Shown here: one piece after another, positions 61,164 through 64,000 of the stretch
Layout: each line of letters starts with the position of its first letter
Position numbering within the stretch: position 1 is the stretch's first letter
DNA from: Emydura subglobosa
Lineage: Eukaryota > Chordata > Testudines > Chelidae
Assembly (NCBI GenBank): GCA_007922225.1
Contig: ML679941.1
Span: 56,011,849-56,075,848 of the forward strand
DNA: 64,000 nucleotides
Direction: 5' to 3'
Notes under the pieces: generated by a model
What the model was told of the DNA's origin: nothing
Databases searched by the model: none
What the model saw: only the letters and a program-made list of their open reading frames with translations
Program-made: the position numbers and the translations under genes

Positions 61164-61235
61164 TGACTTACATCATAATGAAATCTATGAAATCAAAGCC
61201 AACACATTTCAGCAGCTGGTTGCCCTGCGTTCTCT
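61164..61235 (+). CDS. LGR5: LGR5 exon 13 (LRR)
   Basis: 72 bp, phase 2/2, acceptor CTTATTTCCATTGCAG and donor GTGAGT. It encodes DLHHNEIYEIKANTFQQLVA and LRS, human positions 380-402. HNEIYEIK--TFQQL matches LGR5. LGR4 has a different unit here. Confidence 0.95.
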
Positions 61236-61951
61236 GTGAGTACAGCCATAATAGCTATTTACCTTGGTTCTCGGAAACATGGGAGCTTGCACTCTCTACC
61301 AGTATGTGCCCCTAAACTTTTCTTTCCATTGTTCCACTTTGATCATTCAGCTCACTAAGTTCTATTTGCAAAAGCAAAATAAACATTTTGAAGTTGAGCA
61401 TTTCCAGCAATGAATTCACGGCTGTAAATGTACTGCTGTAATACTCTTAAACATTTCTGAAGATGTAGAAAGGTATTGAGTCAGCCCTAGTACCTATAAA
61501 TGTATACACAATAGTCAACTGTAGAAAGATGTGTGGGGGGGTTATATAGAAGACAGTATTAAAAAATGTCTCTCACTCCTGCAAAGCCTCACTCACATAA
61601 GTAGTCCTTACTCACATGGGCACTCCCATTGAAGTCTGTAGGAGTGTTCTTTTGAGCACAATCATTCATGTAAATGTTTGCAGGATCAAGGCCATAGATT
61701 GTTTAGAATATAGATGGGGAGGGGCCCATTTTGAAACTGGTGTCATTTTAATAATTGATTGACTTTAACACAGAAAACAGGGTGAAGACATTTCACTCTA
61801 AGTTATACAAGATCCCAATAAATATGGCAGCCTATCGAAAGTTTTTGGATGCATCTACTACCTTTTTAATATTTAGGCATCCTAAGCAAGTGTCTAAAAG
61901 CTTCTAAATACATTCAGTGGATATGTAATTTTCTACTCACTTTTCTTCCAG
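61236..61951 (+). other. LGR5: LGR5 intron 13 (716 bp)
   Basis: GTGAGTACAG...CTTTTCTTCCAG. Contains a family C palindrome at 61577-61693. Otherwise plain AT-rich sequence. Confidence 0.88.
61577..61693. repeat. Palindromic repeat, family C
   Basis: CTCCTGCAAAGCCTCACTCACATAAGTAG...CATGGGCACTCCCATTG is mirrored by GAAGTCTGTAGGAGTG...TTCATGTAAATGTTTGCAGGATCAAGGCC. Confidence 0.6.
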
Positions 61952-62023
61952 GGATTTAGCTTGGAACAAAATTGCAATTATTCACCCCAATGCATTCTCT
62001 TCTTTACCATCTCTGATCAAACT
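61952..62023 (+). CDS. LGR5: LGR5 exon 14 (LRR)
   Basis: 72 bp, phase 2/2, acceptor CACTTTTCTTCCAG and donor GTAAGT. It encodes DLAWNKIAIIHPNAFSSLPS and LIK, human positions 404-426. LAWNKIAIIHPNAFS-LPSLIKL is near identical to human LGR5. It is the last exon in the window. The next expected segment (DLSSN-type LRR, then the C-terminal cap and hinge) was not found before 64000. Confidence 0.95.
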
Positions 62024-63089
62024 GTAAGTATTTCCTCATTTAAGTTATTTTTTCATATTTTTTGTTGCAAAAGCATGCACGGTTTAATAGTTTGGGACAG
62101 CAGAAATTCTGGTTCTACAGATACTGACTGTGACTCTATGCGTAATCCTTCTGGGCTGTTGAACACCCGCTCTAGATATTTGCTTCTTCACATCTCCCCC
62201 ATTCACATAAATTTTAGAGGAAATAATTTCCACTCATGACTGTATATAAAAACTATCTCGCCCTGATAATGTTGGGTGTTTAGAGCATGTCAGCATGGCC
62301 CACTTTTCTTTCCTTCTGCTTGCTAGTGTTTTTATCCCTTGTAGCTGAGACCAGCAGGGTTTCCAGTTATTTTTAGAATATTTGCAGAACCAGGAATAAG
62401 GAACTTGAATCAGAATTAAACAGGTCACTGTCTTATTAATTGTTCTAACTTTGTTTCAGCAGTTCTAATGTGATGAAAAAAATATGCTTTATTAGTAACT
62501 ATCATCACAGTAAATAGCTTAGTAGTTTAAGCATCAGATGTCCAGTTTTGCAGTCCTTGCTCACAATTAGTTCCAAGACTTCATTAACTTTCACCTGCCT
62601 TCCACTGCAATTGGAATGCCTCTTTAAGGAAACTCCCTAGGGCAACAGGTGGCTGGGGAAGAGCTGCTAGCATGGCCACATTGGAGCCACGCTGCCCAGG
62701 AGCTGGGGTTTTAAGTGCCCCTGGGGGCAGAGTGCTTGCACCTCCTTAAAGCTGCCTCACGTGGTTTTCCCAGGATCCATTGCTTTTATAGGCCACCCCA
62801 CCCCCATCTTTTTCTGTTGGTGGGAAAAGCTTCCTTTCTCAGTGGAATGACTGGGAGAGAAGTCTCTGGAAAAAGAATCCCACATTTATCTCTTTCACTG
62901 GCTCTTAAGGGTTTCCCTTCAGGAGAGAGTGAGTGAAGCCTGAGAAATGGATCAGGGACCCCACTGCTACCCGCAGTATGGTAAGGAGTGATTTTAGCCA
63001 GTGCCAGTGTCAAACAATCAGAGAGGCTTACAGAAAAATATCCTTTAACACAGTCAGGTGGAGGGCCAATAGTAGCAGGAGACTTGGAG

Positions 63090-63158
63090 CAAAATCCTGA
63101 CCCTATTGATGTCAATGAAAGTTTTGCCATTGACTTGACTAGGACCAGGATTTCACCC
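63090..63158. repeat. Palindromic MITE-like repeat, family A
   Basis: CAAAATCCTGACCCTATTGATGTCAATG...GTTTTGCCATTGACTTGACTAGGACCAGGATTTCACCC. A well-preserved copy of the five-member family. Confidence 0.75.
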
Positions 63159-63411
63159 TTCGTATTTAACTATGTTGCTGCTGGCAACTCCAGTACCGAT
63201 AAACATGTGCCTAGTACTTCCTGATGAACTACGGATTTCCACCAACATTCCTGTAAGCAGCCACATGGACAATTCTGTGCATCCTTGACAGTTGGCCTGA
63301 CTTTCTGACCCACCATTCTCCTTCCTTTGACCAGATTTTCAAAGCAAAAAACAAGGATACTTATGCAGGAGAAATGGGAAGAAAAAAGAAAATCTGTGAC
63401 ACCGTAGAGGG

Positions 63412-63900
63412 CAATCACAGCCTCTTCTCTGACTCCTATTCAGCTCCTACCCTCCTATCTCACCCTACTTTCTTCCCCCAGGCCACTCACTACCACCCCA
63501 ATTCCCCACTCACCCACAGTCCACTCTGCCAACCCAAATCATCCCCCTTCAGTTCAGAACCTTCTCTTCAAGGTCCCTAAGTTTCTTCCCCTAACCCCAC
63601 CCCTTGCACCATTCTCTCACCTACCCCCACTAGGCTGAGGATTCCCCACATTCAGACACTTTCCCTCCCCAACTACCCCACAGCTCAGAACCTCCTACAG
63701 GTCTAGCCCTCCTCCAGGCTTATCACTATCTCAAAACTCCCCACTGTAGCTCTAGACATGTCCCCCACCCACCTGACTTGCCTCAGACTCAACAGACATA
63801 CACACCGCAGCTCAGGAGAGACCTCTGTCCATCTCACTTGGGTCAGAACCTAACCCCTACCATCCCACTCAGTAGTGTCTCTCAAACCCCATTCCTACCT
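63412..63900. repeat. Pyrimidine-rich low-complexity tract
   Basis: Nearly 500 bp dominated by C and T on the + strand: CCTACCCTCCTATCTCACCC, CCCCAATTCCCCACTCACCC, TTCCCCTAACCCCACCCC. It has irregular 20-40 bp phrases and no strict period. Any reading frame in it is compositional. Confidence 0.65.
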
Positions 63901-64000
63901 ATTGCTAGCTGTGGAGAAGCAGGGGCAGAGGCAGCAGGGACAGATTGTGGCTGTAAGCAACGAGTGGGTGAAGAAAGACAGAGAACTTGCCTTTGTGGGG

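Larger units (their letters stand above)
1..64000 (+). other. LGR5: LGR5 gene, internal part (exons 2-14 and introns)
   Basis: Leucine-rich-repeat-containing GPCR 5, a plasma-membrane receptor for R-spondins that potentiates Wnt/beta-catenin signalling and marks epithelial stem cells (family knowledge). In the sequence, thirteen exons with AG/GT borders join in one frame and encode a run of LRRs of the type LxxLxLxxNxL. The order and wording match LGR5 rather than LGR4 or LGR6: for example [46 protein letters not shown] and ITEFPDLTGT. Counting codons puts the pieces at human residues 72-427 with no net insertion or deletion. Residues reported at the human R-spondin interface (R144, D146, H166, W168, D170, D171) are all retained. 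Not in the window: signal peptide, N-terminal cap, last LRRs, hinge, seven-helix domain and cytoplasmic tail. Exon numbers assume one upstream coding exon, as in mammals. Confidence 0.95.
62024..64000 (+). other. LGR5: LGR5 intron 14, 5' part
   Basis: GTAAGTATTT to the window end. Holds a family A palindrome (63090-63158) and a pyrimidine-rich tract from about 63412. The segments 62030-62560 (AT-rich) and 62600-62990 (more GC-rich) show no recognisable element. No exon 15 was found. Confidence 0.8.

Noticed and set aside
15031..62023. Assignment of the gene to LGR4 or LGR6 instead of LGR5
   Set aside because: Exons 3, 6, 9, 10 and 14 carry LGR5-specific wording, and residue numbering matches human LGR5 without gaps over 356 codons.
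63412..63900. Pyrimidine-rich tract as a splice-regulatory region for exon 15
   Set aside because: Too long and irregular, and no AG-flanked LGR5 exon follows within the window.
1..64000. CRISPR array, tRNA, rRNA or bacterial-type operon
   Set aside because: No regular spaced repeats, no tRNA cloverleaf apart from decayed SINE heads, and no prokaryotic gene layout.

Overview
This is vertebrate nuclear DNA: one large, AT-rich, repeat-filled gene body with short phased exons, canonical GT-AG introns and 5'-truncated CR1 LINEs. The only host protein-coding gene I can support is LGR5 on the + strand, the leucine-rich-repeat G-protein-coupled receptor for R-spondins. Thirteen exons are visible, between 15031 and 62023. 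They join without a frameshift or stop into 356 codons plus split codons, corresponding to human LGR5 residues of about 72-427. I number them exons 2-14 because the first matches the segment just after the N-terminal cap encoded by human exon 1. Exon 1 (signal peptide, N-terminal cap) lies upstream of the window. The last part of the ectodomain, the seven-helix domain and the tail lie downstream.

The organism is most likely a turtle. A crocodilian is the main alternative. The CR1 3' ends, with tails like TCATAGATTCATAGATT, the MIR/CORE-SINE-type copies, the hAT-like elements with 'ATGTCTACAC' ends and the many short palindromic repeats are a non-avian sauropsid mix. The LGR5 protein itself is too conserved to settle the clade.

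Layout: 1-15030 is the 3' part of intron 1, with three CR1 insertions, four terminal-inverted-repeat elements (one nested in a CR1) and a MIR. 15031-15102 is exon 2. 15103-32283 is intron 2 (17.2 kb), with three CR1 copies, MIRs, two hAT-like elements and several GC-rich repeat tracts. 32284-34356 holds exons 3 and 4. 34357-46157 is intron 4 (11.8 kb), with a decayed SGNH-hydrolase reading frame of retrotransposon type on the minus strand. 46158-46373 is the long exon 5 (216 bp, three LRRs). 49251-62023 is the compact 3' half with exons 6-14, including introns of only 107, 142 and 229 bp. 62024-64000 is the start of intron 14, ending in a pyrimidine-rich tract.

Every exon is a multiple of three and starts and ends in the same phase (phase 2), so each carries about one LRR unit and any exon skip stays in frame. 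I found no RNA gene, CRISPR array, promoter of the host gene or novel enzymatic system. The unusual material is all transposon-derived or concerns splicing.
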